7,138 nucleotides of DNA from Candidatus Uhrbacteria bacterium (lineage in GTDB: Bacteria; Patescibacteriota; Patescibacteriia; UBA9934; UBA11717): NCBI GenBank assembly GCA_013203725.1, contig JABMPK010000103.1, positions 1 to 7,138 of the forward strand. The letters run 5' to 3'. Below, in pieces: positions 1 to 5,687 of the stretch. A model generated the notes under the pieces. The model was given only the letters and a program-made list of their open reading frames with translations. It did not search any database and had not been told where the DNA came from. How positions within the stretch are numbered: position 1 is the first letter of the stretch; each line of letters starts with the position of its first letter. A program made the position numbers and the translations under genes.

Positions 1-78
1 AAGCAACGCAATCCAAAGGGCATGACAAAAGAAGAGGTGGATGCAATTCGAAAAGTAAACAGTATTTTGCGCTACTAA
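1..78 (+). CDS. C-terminal end of an unidentified protein (5' truncated)
   Basis: The first 25 codons are open in the frame starting at base 1 and end in TAA at 76-78. The visible tail is hydrophilic and basic (about seven Lys/Arg) and ends in ILRY. There is no membrane segment or motif in the visible part, so the product cannot be named. It sits 17 nt upstream of the PrgI-family gene. In related T4SS clusters this place is often taken by a pilin-like or VirB6-like membrane protein, and a basic cytoplasmic tail would be compatible with that, but this is only a guess from context. The frame could be open by chance over so short a length. The fact that the next promoter starts right at its stop codon supports it being a real gene end. 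Confidence 0.5.
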   Translation, partial: KQRNPKGMTKEEVDAIRKVNSILRY

Positions 79-95
79 TGTGATAAAATAGACTT
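79..95 (+). promoter_or_regulatory. Extended -10 promoter abutting the PrgI-family start codon
   Basis: TG at 81-82, one base, then TAAAAT at 84-89 forms an extended -10 element (TGnTAAAAT). Only six bases (90-95) separate it from ATG at 96, so the usual transcription start would fall on or next to the A of the ATG and give a leaderless mRNA. No purine-rich SD is present. No convincing -35 hexamer is visible, which is normal for extended -10 promoters. The same element with the same spacing is seen at 5853-5868. The site begins directly after the stop codon of the upstream gene. Confidence 0.55.
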
Positions 96-536
96 ATGGC
101 AGACCAATTTGTTATCCCACAATTTCTTGATGTGGAAAGTAAAATCATCGGACCGATTACGGTGCGACAGTTTGTTGTGTTGATGACAGCAGGATTAGTG
201 ATAGTCATAGAAAACAGAGCGTTTGATTTTACACTTTTTCTGATTACAGCAGTTCCAACTTTTGCGATCGCGATTGTAATATCTTTTTTAAAAGTTCACG
301 GATTACCTTTCCACTACTTTTTTCTAAACTTTTTGCAAACATTTCGCAGACCGTCGATCAGAGTTTGGAATAAAAACAAAACGGATGCAGAGATAAAGGC
401 TAGAATGAACCAAAAAGAACCTCCACCTCCACCGCCTCCGTACAGAAAACCGCCTCTAAGCGGGTCCCATCTGCGTGACTTGTCGCTAGTTGTGAATACC
501 GGAGGCGTATATATTCCAGACGAAGCAGAGAAATAA
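96..536 (+). CDS. PrgI-family type IV secretion membrane protein
   Basis: This 146-aa protein has the features of the PrgI family, small inner-membrane T4SS components usually encoded directly before VirB4 and thought to take the place of VirB3. The N-terminus has the typical pattern 'IPQFLDVESKIIGPITVRQF' (residues 7-26). Two hydrophobic helices follow (about 27-40 and 45-65), with the linker ENRAFDF between them. After a third, aromatic amphipathic stretch (FHYFFLNFLQTF, about 72-83) comes a hydrophilic cytoplasmic tail. The tail contains seven consecutive prolines (109-115, bases 420-440), which should depend on EF-P for efficient translation. The gene has no SD and starts six bases after a -10 box. 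It ends one base before the next ATG (TAA-T-ATG), so translation is probably coupled. The family call is firm; the exact role in this machine is inferred. Confidence 0.85.
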   Translation: MADQFVIPQFLDVESKIIGPITVRQFVVLMTAGLVIVIENRAFDFTLFLITAVPTFAIAIVISFLKVHGLPFHYFFLNFLQTFRRPSIRVWNKNKTDAEIKARMNQKEPPPPPPPYRKPPLSGSHLRDLSLVVNTGGVYIPDEAEK

Positions 537-537
537 T

Positions 538-1233
538 ATGGCAAATAAAAAGAAACAACTCGCTGCTCAAAAAAGACCGTCGACTCAGAAGTACTTGGAT
601 ATTTCCGAGATCAGAGACGACATGGTTGTGTTAAAAGACGGCACTGTTCGCGCTGTGGCGATAGTGTCTAGTATTAACTTTGCGCTAAAATCAGACGACG
701 AACAGCAAGCTGTTATCCAGGCCTATATGCAGTTTTTGAATGGTCTTGATTATCCATTGCAGATTGTCATATATTCTCGACGTATGAGAATCGAGGAATA
801 CATTGCCCGCATGAAAGAGGCCAGCCTGGAGTTGAAGAACGAGCTTTTACGGAACCAAATGATAGATTACATAAACTTTATCAAAGACCTAGTGTCTGGA
901 AGCGAGATAATGAGCAAGCAATTTTTTATTGTCGTGCCTTACGATCCAATATCCAGTAAAAAGAGAGGTTTTTTTGCAAGATTAGGCGAAGTCATGTCGC
1001 CAGGATCGCGCATAAAGTTGTCAGAAAAGCAGTTCATGCAGAGAAAAGCAGAATTGGACCAGCGCATGTCGCAGGCTTTAGGAAGCTTGAACAGCATGGG
1101 CTTATCGGGCGCGCGCTTAGATACGCAGGGCCTAATTGAACTTTATTATAATGCATACAATCCCATCGTATCGGAGGCTCAGTCTTTAAAGAGCGCGGGA
1201 GAGTTAGATTTGGATACGTCATATGGCTTTTGA
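538..1233 (+). CDS. TraC-like protein: free-standing N-terminal domain of a VirB4-type ATPase
   Basis: This 231-aa soluble protein resembles the N-terminal (CagE/TrbE/VirB-like, TraC-like) domain of VirB4 without the ATPase part. After a very basic start (KKKQ..QKRP, residues 4-14) it has the strand-rich opening typical of VirB4 N-termini, with DGTVRAVAIVSSINFAL at 34-50. A helix follows, then LQIVIYSRRMRIEEYIARM (74-92), IVVPYDP (131-137) and a long helix that includes a Met-rich part. The C-terminus carries LIELYYNAYNPI (199-210), close to the Y..YNP pattern that normally closes the first VirB4 domain. There is no Walker A motif. The reading frame overlaps the following VirB4 ATPase gene by 11 nt, so the two are co-translated and probably form one functional VirB4 unit. 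TGA is the stop. Encoding the domain separately is, from memory, common in Patescibacteria clusters. Confidence 0.82.
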   Translation: MANKKKQLAAQKRPSTQKYLDISEIRDDMVVLKDGTVRAVAIVSSINFALKSDDEQQAVIQAYMQFLNGLDYPLQIVIYSRRMRIEEYIARMKEASLELKNELLRNQMIDYINFIKDLVSGSEIMSKQFFIVVPYDPISSKKRGFFARLGEVMSPGSRIKLSEKQFMQRKAELDQRMSQALGSLNSMGLSGARLDTQGLIELYYNAYNPIVSEAQSLKSAGELDLDTSYGF

Positions 1234-3283
1234 GAAACAAATAGAGGAATTTGAAAAGGGCGATAAAGCAAAGGGTGCTACTAAAGTACCGGTGCCAGGT
1301 GTAACGCCCGCTCCAAAGAAGTTGTCGCAAAAACAACAGGACCAGTTGTCTGCAAAAATAGAGCAAGAAAATGTACGTACGCTGTTGGAAGATGAGCGAA
1401 TCTATCAGCGGGGAATCGTGTCTATTCGTGATCTTATTGCGCCTGCGTCTTTTGAGATGACGTCAAGCTTTCTTAAGCTTGGCGATCAATATGCGCGAAC
1501 TTTGTTTATAGTTGGGTATCCTAGATATGTTGGCGTTGGTTGGGCCGCCGGTATCATCAACTTTAACTGGACTGTAGACATTTCGATGTACTTCTACCCA
1601 ATAGAGGCTGCGATTATTTTAAAGCAGTTACAGAAGAAGGCCGGAGAAGTAGAAGCTCAGCTATCAATTGACAGAGACAAAGGGAAGCCACGAGACCCAC
1701 TGCGCGAAACAGCTTTGCGCGATATTGAGGGGCTTAGAGACCAGCTGACTCAGGGAATTGAGCATTTTTTCCAGTTTGCTTTTTATGTAACGGTTTACGC
1801 CAAGGATAAGGAAGAGCTTGATCGGACCTGTGACGATATTGACTCTTTGTTTGGATCAAAATTGATAATGACAAAGCGCGGGTTGTATCAGTCAGAGCAA
1901 GGCTTTAACTCAACATTGCCCCTTGGCAACGACGAGTTACAGATAACCTTTAACATGAGCACGAGTCCGATCGCGTCTAGTTTCCCATTTATATCGTCCG
2001 AGCTTACGAGTGACAATGGAATCTTGTACGGCATTAACCGACACAACAATAGTTTGATTCTTTTTGATAGATTTAGTTTACAAAATGCGAACGGCGTTGT
2101 GTTTGCTACGTCTGGAGCCGGGAAAAGTTACGCAGTCAAGTTGGAGATTATTAGGTCAATGATGCTTGGAGTCGACGTGATTGTTATAGACCCGGAAATG
2201 GAGTACAAGTCGTTGTCCGACGCTGTTGGTGGAACGTATGTGAACGTGTCTCTGGCGTCTGATAGCAAAATCAACCCGTTTGACTTGCCTAGAGGAACAA
2301 CAAGCGATGCTAGTGTTGAGGACATTATTCGTTCCGCTGTGATTGCGATAAAAGGTTTGATGCGCATCATGATGGGAACCCCGCAGGGTTCAACAGGAGC
2401 GCTTGGGTTCACCCCGGAGGAGGACGCGATTCTTGATCGTGCGATTTTGGAGTCGTATGCAAAAAAAGACATAACGCCGTCTAGTGATTTGTCAAAAATT
2501 GAGTCGCCGACAATGCAAGATCTTCAAGAGGTCTTGGAGGGAATGACAGGTGCTGGTAACTTGGTTGCGCGAATTCTTAAGTACACCGAGGGTACGTTTG
2601 CTGGGTTATTCAGCTCGCCGACGACCGTTGAGACAGACAACCAACTTGTTATTTTCTCTGTTCGTGACTTAGAAGACGAGTTGCGCCCGATGGCTATTTA
2701 CAACATCATTACATATATTTGGAACGTGGTAAGGTCGTCCAGAAAGAAGCGTTTACTCGTGGTGGACGAGGCTTGGTGGTTGATGCAACATGAAGACTCT
2801 GCACGATTTATTTTTGCCATTGTTAAACGTGGACGAAAGTACTTCCTTGGTGTTCAGACAATCACGCAGGACGTAAACGACTTTTTGCGCAATCAATATG
2901 GACAGGCGATTGTGACAAACTCAAGCATGCAGTTGCTTATGAAACAGTCTCCGGCAGCCGTAGACTTGGTGCAAAAAACATTCAACCTGACAGACGCCGA
3001 GAAGTTCTTGCTACTCGAGGCAGGTATTGGACAAGGTATCTTCTTTGCCGGAAACAAGCACGCTGCTATCCAGGTTGTAGCGAGTTATGTGGAGGATCAG
3101 ATTGTGACAACAAACCCAGAGCAGCTACTTGAGATGGAGGGCGAGCGTAGAGAGTTTGAGGAAGAGTTGAAAGGCAAAGAATTAGCAGAGGCAGGAGTGG
3201 TGGACGATGATGAAGCAAAGCGACAGATTGAGGCAGAGATTGCAGAAGAGGGGGCAGCTCTTGAACAATCATTAGAACAATAA
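1223..3283 (+). CDS. virB4: VirB4-type T4SS ATPase
   Basis: This 686-aa AAA-like/HerA-FtsK superfamily ATPase powers substrate transfer and pilus or channel assembly at the inner face of the membrane. Walker A is ATSGAGKS at 295-302 (Lys301). The VIDPEMEY motif, typical of VirB4/TraC, is at 321-328. Walker B with catalytic glutamate is LLVVDEAWWLM at 511-521 (Asp515, Glu516). The 'QTITQD' motif is at 545-550. The C-terminal RecA-like lobe continues to about 625. Residues 60-280 form the middle domain and include a charged helical insertion (about 130-180). Both ends are extended: a Lys-rich, low-complexity start (1-50) and an acidic, probably coiled tail (about 630-686) rich in Glu. The usual N-terminal domain is on the separate upstream gene. 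The ATG lies inside the end of that gene, and the stop is one base before the next ATG, so the genes look translationally coupled. No frameshift or missing catalytic residue is seen. Confidence 0.93.
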   Translation: MAFEKQIEEFEKGDKAKGATKVPVPGVTPAPKKLSQKQQDQLSAKIEQENVRTLLEDERIYQRGIVSIRDLIAPASFEMTSSFLKLGDQYARTLFIVGYPRYVGVGWAAGIINFNWTVDISMYFYPIEAAIILKQLQKKAGEVEAQLSIDRDKGKPRDPLRETALRDIEGLRDQLTQGIEHFFQFAFYVTVYAKDKEELDRTCDDIDSLFGSKLIMTKRGLYQSEQGFNSTLPLGNDELQITFNMSTSPIASSFPFISSELTSDNGILYGINRHNNSLILFDRFSLQNANGVVFATSGAGKSYAVKLEIIRSMMLGVDVIVIDPEMEYKSLSDAVGGTYVNVSLASDSKINPFDLPRGTTSDASVEDIIRSAVIAIKGLMRIMMGTPQGSTGALGFTPEEDAILDRAILESYAKKDITPSSDLSKIESPTMQDLQEVLEGMTGAGNLVARILKYTEGTFAGLFSSPTTVETDNQLVIFSVRDLEDELRPMAIYNIITYIWNVVRSSRKKRLLVVDEAWWLMQHEDSARFIFAIVKRGRKYFLGVQTITQDVNDFLRNQYGQAIVTNSSMQLLMKQSPAAVDLVQKTFNLTDAEKFLLLEAGIGQGIFFAGNKHAAIQVVASYVEDQIVTTNPEQLLEMEGERREFEEELKGKELAEAGVVDDDEAKRQIEAEIAEEGAALEQSLEQ
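1461..1484 (+). other. Strong intragenic hairpin in virB4
   Basis: Arms CGTCAAGCTT (1461-1470) and AAGCTTGGCG (1475-1484) pair over 10 bp, counting one G-U wobble, around a 4-nt loop TCTT. The inner 7 bp are a perfect inverted repeat, and AAGCTT occurs twice. It lies within codons for TSSFLKLGDQ, so it may be a coincidence of codon choice, but by length it is the strongest hairpin I noticed inside a gene here. No T-tract follows, so it is not an intrinsic terminator. Confidence 0.4.
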
Positions 3284-3284
3284 T

Positions 3285-3848
3285 ATGCAAATAACCCCAC
3301 ATCAGAGAAGATCGATCATACTGGCGTTTATAGTCATCATTTTGGTTCTGCTATTTTTACTTTGGTTCTTATTGTTTAGAGGGAGCGAGGTCGCGCCTGA
3401 ACCTGTTGTTGTAGTCGAGACTCCAACAACACAGGTTCGAGACACGACTCCAAGCGCAGTTGTTGTTGCGCCAGTTACGGCAGAGGCTGCAACTGCGCGC
3501 GTGGTTGCAATGAACTTTGCTGAGCGCTATGGGACATATTCTACAGATGCGCCGTTTATGAATGTGAACGAGGTGAAGGAGCTGAGCACGCCTGAGTATT
3601 TTGCAGTTTTGTTGGGTGGAGTCACAGACGTGTCTTCAGACACGTTTACCGGGGTTTCGTCGCGTGCGTTATCTGTAAAACTTCAGTCTGGTAGTGAGGA
3701 AACTGGGCAGGTTGTGTATGTTGTATCCGTTCAAAACGAGATTGAGCAGGGAACGCGATCGAATACGTCTGTGGAGTATAAGTCTGCAACGGTTACGGTA
3801 GAAAAACGCGGAAGTTTATGGTTAGTGAATAATTTTCAATGGAATTAG
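3285..3848 (+). CDS. Single-pass membrane protein of the T4SS operon, VirB8/TcpC-like layout
   Basis: This 187-aa protein is not recognised by family. Residues 1-10 are short and basic (HQRRS), followed by one very hydrophobic helix (about 11-31, ILAFIVIILVLLFLLWFLLF). A Pro/Val/Thr-rich linker (38-65) leads to a domain of about 120 residues outside the membrane. That domain opens with an amphipathic helix (AAT..VVAMNFAERYGTYS, 67-86), continues with alternating beta-type segments and ends in WLVNNFQW (179-186). A helix followed by a curved sheet ending in a Trp-x-V-x-x-x-x-W edge is what NTF2-like extracytoplasmic domains look like, and VirB8/TcpC proteins have the same topology. The VirB8-like role is therefore an inference from layout and operon position, not from a motif. 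It starts one base after the virB4 stop (TAA-T-ATG) and overlaps comF by 10 nt. There are no cysteines and no lipobox. Confidence 0.7.
   Translation: MQITPHQRRSIILAFIVIILVLLFLLWFLLFRGSEVAPEPVVVVETPTTQVRDTTPSAVVVAPVTAEAATARVVAMNFAERYGTYSTDAPFMNVNEVKELSTPEYFAVLLGGVTDVSSDTFTGVSSRALSVKLQSGSEETGQVVYVVSVQNEIEQGTRSNTSVEYKSATVTVEKRGSLWLVNNFQWN
3626..3647 (+). other. Intragenic tetraloop hairpin in the VirB8-like gene
   Basis: ACGTGTC (3628-3634) and GACACGT (3639-3645) are perfect inverted arms around the 4-nt loop TTCA. One G-U and one A-U pair extend the stem to nine. It is followed by only three T, so it is unlikely to terminate transcription. It codes for part of TDVSSDTF and may be coincidental. 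Confidence 0.3.
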
Positions 3849-4540
3849 GGTTGATAAATAAAGTAAAAGATACCATTTTTCCCCAGCTGTGCATTGCATG
3901 CCAGCGCGACGGTTTCCTCTTGTGTGTAGAATGTCGCGCTGTTTTTGTTTGTAGACATATTCAACATTGTCCTGGGTGCGAAGCGGTGACGACGTTCGGC
4001 GCACGGTGTCCTGAGCACTACGATCATGTGCTCGATGGAATTGTGAGCGCAACTTGGTATGCAAATCCACTATCCAAGAGGTTGATCAGGTTGTGGAAGT
4101 ATCGATACGCGAGAGATGCAGAGCAACACATTGGTTCAATCCTGACACAGTGGTTGCAAGTGACTCAGCAAATTCCAAGCGGTGATTGGGCTATTGTTCC
4201 CGTGCCGTTGCATGAGAGGCGCGAGCGGGAGCGTGGGTTTGATCAGAGTTTGATGTTAGCGCATACGATTTCCATGGAGTTGGGGATCCACCTTAAGCTC
4301 GATCTTGTACGTCGTGCACGGCACTTCCAGAAACCTCAGGCAGAACTAGACGATTCAAAGCGAGTCGCGAGGTCGTTCGCTGGGGTCTTTGAGGTGAATA
4401 CAAAAATTACTGTACCAAAACAGGTGTTGCTGGTCGACGATGTCTATACGACTGGAAAGACGATGTCTGCCGTTGCGTCTGAATTGAAGTCGGCAGGTGT
4501 TGAGGTTGTTTGGGGGATCACGTTTGCGAGAGGGAATTGA
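3839..4540 (+). CDS. comF: ComF-family phosphoribosyltransferase-like protein
   Basis: This 233-aa protein has normal length for ComF. The N-terminal zinc-binding part has cysteines at 18, 21, 29 and 32 (CxxC...CxxC) and a second set at 38, 44, 47 and 57. The C-terminal type I phosphoribosyltransferase domain carries the PVPLHERRERERGFDQS signature (121-137), KPQAELDDSKR (165-175) and the PRPP-binding loop VLLVDDVYTTGKT (196-208; Asp200-Asp201). The loop has Lys207 where Ala or Ser is more usual. ComF is needed for natural transformation in several bacteria, probably at the step of moving incoming single strands through the inner membrane, but its reaction is not established. The start overlaps the end of the VirB8-like gene by 10 nt, placing comF firmly in the T4SS operon. 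There is no SD and the stop is TGA. The family is certain, the role here inferred. Confidence 0.92.
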   Translation: MELGLINKVKDTIFPQLCIACQRDGFLLCVECRAVFVCRHIQHCPGCEAVTTFGARCPEHYDHVLDGIVSATWYANPLSKRLIRLWKYRYARDAEQHIGSILTQWLQVTQQIPSGDWAIVPVPLHERRERERGFDQSLMLAHTISMELGIHLKLDLVRRARHFQKPQAELDDSKRVARSFAGVFEVNTKITVPKQVLLVDDVYTTGKTMSAVASELKSAGVEVVWGITFARGN

Positions 4541-4582
4541 GTCCACTTGACCGCATACTGAGCGCGTGAGAAGGTGCAGCTC

Positions 4583-4592
4583 AGAGGAGGGG
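4583..4592 (+). promoter_or_regulatory. Strong ribosome binding site deciding the kinase start
   Basis: AGAGGAGGGG lies six bases before GTG at 4599 and is close to a perfect Shine-Dalgarno. It argues for the GTG at 4599 rather than the in-frame GTG at 4566, which has no such site. It contrasts with the T4SS genes upstream, none of which has an SD. The arms CTGAGC (4558-4563) and GCTCAG (4579-4584) form a 6-bp inverted repeat whose second arm touches this site. Confidence 0.6.
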
Positions 4593-4598
4593 CTTGTC

Positions 4599-5171
4599 GT
4601 GTGTAGAGTCCAACGTGTCGTTGCACTTGCTGGGTACATCTGTGCCGGCAAGTCAACATTGGCAGCAGCGTATTGCGCGCGTCATCCTGGCGCGCGTACA
4701 TTGCTCATTTCCGAACTTTTGAAAAAGATGATGGAGGACCAAGGGCTACCGACCAAACCGAGGTCGCGTATATCGGCGTTCTACATGTTGACTCTTGAAG
4801 AGCGTGGTGAAGGGTTCCTGGCCAAGATGGTGCTTGATCACGTACGAGGAAACCCAGCAGATCTGTACCTCCTGGATGGGTGGAGGCGTATTGAGCAGCA
4901 TACGTTGATGACTGCGAGTCCAGAGGTCAGTTTCCTAGGAGTGTTCATTGAAGCACCACCACAAGTCATGTTTGACCGTTGGGTAAGGCGAGCAAGAGCC
5001 GGCGACGGACCAGACTTTTCTCGGGAAGCGTTCATGGCGCAGAAGATGCTACCATCGGAAAACGAGATTCCAGACTTGATCCGTTTGTCAATGATCGTTA
5101 TGGACGGTAGCCAGCCGAGAGACGTCGTTTTGAGTAGATTCGAACAATACCTGCAAAACGAGTCCTTCTAG
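4599..5171 (+). CDS. Small P-loop NTPase, nucleotide/dephospho-CoA kinase-like
   Basis: This protein is 190 aa from GTG 4599 (201 aa if GTG 4566 is used). It has a Walker A loop GYICAGKST (12-20) directly after the first strand (VVALA), as in nucleoside monophosphate kinases. A later strand ends in LYLLDGWRR (89-97), comparable to the DG.R motif of UPF0200/dephospho-CoA kinase-like proteins. FIEAPPQVMFDRWVRRAR (116-133) looks like the lid region with several arginines. The last strand (LSMIVMDGS) and a C-terminal helix complete the fold. The protein is soluble. The substrate cannot be told from sequence; a kinase for a small nucleotide-like molecule is most likely and a nucleic-acid kinase is possible. 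It follows comF after 58 nt, has its own strong SD and is richer in G+C (about 55% in two hand-counted 60-base lines) than the T4SS genes. Its stop lies inside the terminator hairpin. Confidence 0.75.
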   Translation: MCRVQRVVALAGYICAGKSTLAAAYCARHPGARTLLISELLKKMMEDQGLPTKPRSRISAFYMLTLEERGEGFLAKMVLDHVRGNPADLYLLDGWRRIEQHTLMTASPEVSFLGVFIEAPPQVMFDRWVRRARAGDGPDFSREAFMAQKMLPSENEIPDLIRLSMIVMDGSQPRDVVLSRFEQYLQNESF

Positions 5172-5186
5172 GGCTCGTGTTTTTTT
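5158..5186 (+). terminator. Intrinsic terminator of the T4SS-comF-kinase operon
   Basis: ACGAGTCC (5158-5165) pairs with GGGCTCGT (5171-5178): eight pairs including one T-G wobble, with loop TTCTA. A G and then seven T (5180-5186) follow. The stop codon of the kinase gene (5169-5171) is at the loop/stem junction, so a terminating ribosome would cover the hairpin. Confidence 0.85.
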
Positions 5187-5219
5187 AAAAGAAAGCACGG
5201 TCCCAGGGGAACCGCGCTT
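5187..5219 (-). terminator. Intrinsic terminator of the minus-strand gene
   Basis: Read on the minus strand, AAGCGCGGT (5219-5211) pairs with ACCGTGCTT (5201-5193) over nine bases and is followed by the pyrimidine run TCTTTT (5192-5187). One position is G-U in the minus-strand RNA but would be an A-C mismatch in plus-strand RNA, so the hairpin favours termination of minus-strand transcription. It stands directly against the plus-strand terminator, and the two convergent units are thereby insulated. Confidence 0.75.
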
Positions 5220-5237
5220 CGTAGCTGCTGCTGTCGT

Positions 5238-5678
5238 TCAGACCATCATGCCGTTGGCGTTGATGGTGGCGAAGCCCTGGGTGTAGTAGGGGTGGACGAC
5301 CACGTGAAAGAGGCGGGTGGCATCTTCCTCGGAATCATCCTCCACGAACTTGAACCGGACGCCGCGGATCACGACCTGACCATGCACGATGTCGGCGTGG
5401 CGCAGGCTGTCTGCCGTGATGCGGCCCTCCAGGTAGAGGTACACCGCAACCGCCGGGCTCACGAGAACGTGATCGATCTGGTCACCAAGTCCCTTCTTGA
5501 TGTCCCTCCCGATGACGTTGTCGATCCCTTCTCCGATCAATGCGGACGGAACGGCCGTGGCTCGCTCCCTCCCTTGGAAGACGACCCAGGTTTCTTCCTG
5601 GTCCACGCCTCGGTTCACGAAGAACCGCACCGTTCCGTCTGCCTCGAGTCCCACCGGGCCCCTGTTGAATTCGCTCAT
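5238..5678 (-). CDS. GC-rich protein of unknown function
   Basis: This protein is 146 aa from ATG at 5678-5676 (first residues MSEFNRGPVGLEADG). I do not recognise a family. It is soluble, with no signal peptide, membrane helix or cysteine. The middle has short beta-type stretches (WVVFQ, VYLYLEGR, QVVIRGVRFKFVEDD) and the end FHVVVHPYYTQGF, giving the impression of a compact, mostly beta or alpha/beta domain. The acidic cluster EDDSEED is near 115-121. Support for a real gene: an AGGAG SD nine bases upstream, a TTGACA-type promoter further up, and a dedicated terminator. By hand count, 5281-5640 is 221 G+C of 360 (61%) against about 35-50% in sampled lines of the T4SS and ddl genes, with GTC/GTG/ATC/CTG-rich codons. 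This suggests recent transfer or strong codon selection. The track of a longer start (TTG at 5684) has poor spacing to the SD. Confidence 0.7.
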   Translation of the reverse strand: MSEFNRGPVGLEADGTVRFFVNRGVDQEETWVVFQGRERATAVPSALIGEGIDNVIGRDIKKGLGDQIDHVLVSPAVAVYLYLEGRITADSLRHADIVHGQVVIRGVRFKFVEDDSEEDATRLFHVVVHPYYTQGFATINANGMMV

Positions 5679-5687
5679 GAACAATGA

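Noticed and set aside
314..544. Minus-strand frame with a run of glycines
   Set aside because: It is the antisense of the polyproline codons of the PrgI-like gene and has no start signals.
2376..2391. GAACCC/GGGTTC tetraloop hairpin in virB4 as a separate element
   Set aside because: A perfect 6-bp stem with a 4-nt loop is expected about once or twice in 7 kb by chance, so it is not listed as a feature.
4547..4575. TTGACC at 4547-4552 as a -35 box for the kinase-like gene
   Set aside because: There is no acceptable -10 hexamer 16-18 bases downstream; expression from the upstream operon is more likely.
4566..4598. Upstream GTG start for the kinase-like protein
   Set aside because: The GTG at 4599 has an excellent SD six bases upstream, and the extra 11 residues add nothing to the P-loop fold, whose first strand starts just after 4599.
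4675..4697. Direct repeat GCGCGCGT at 4675-4682 and 4690-4697, also able to form a GCGCGC stem
   Set aside because: It lies in Arg/Ala codons of the kinase-like gene, is only 8 bases long and is self-complementary by composition. It is likely chance.
5292..5687. Open frame of 131 codons on the plus strand opposite the GC-rich gene
   Set aside because: It has no SD, the protein is His/Asp/Val-rich without fold-like pattern, and the minus frame has SD, promoter and terminator. High GC keeps antisense frames open.
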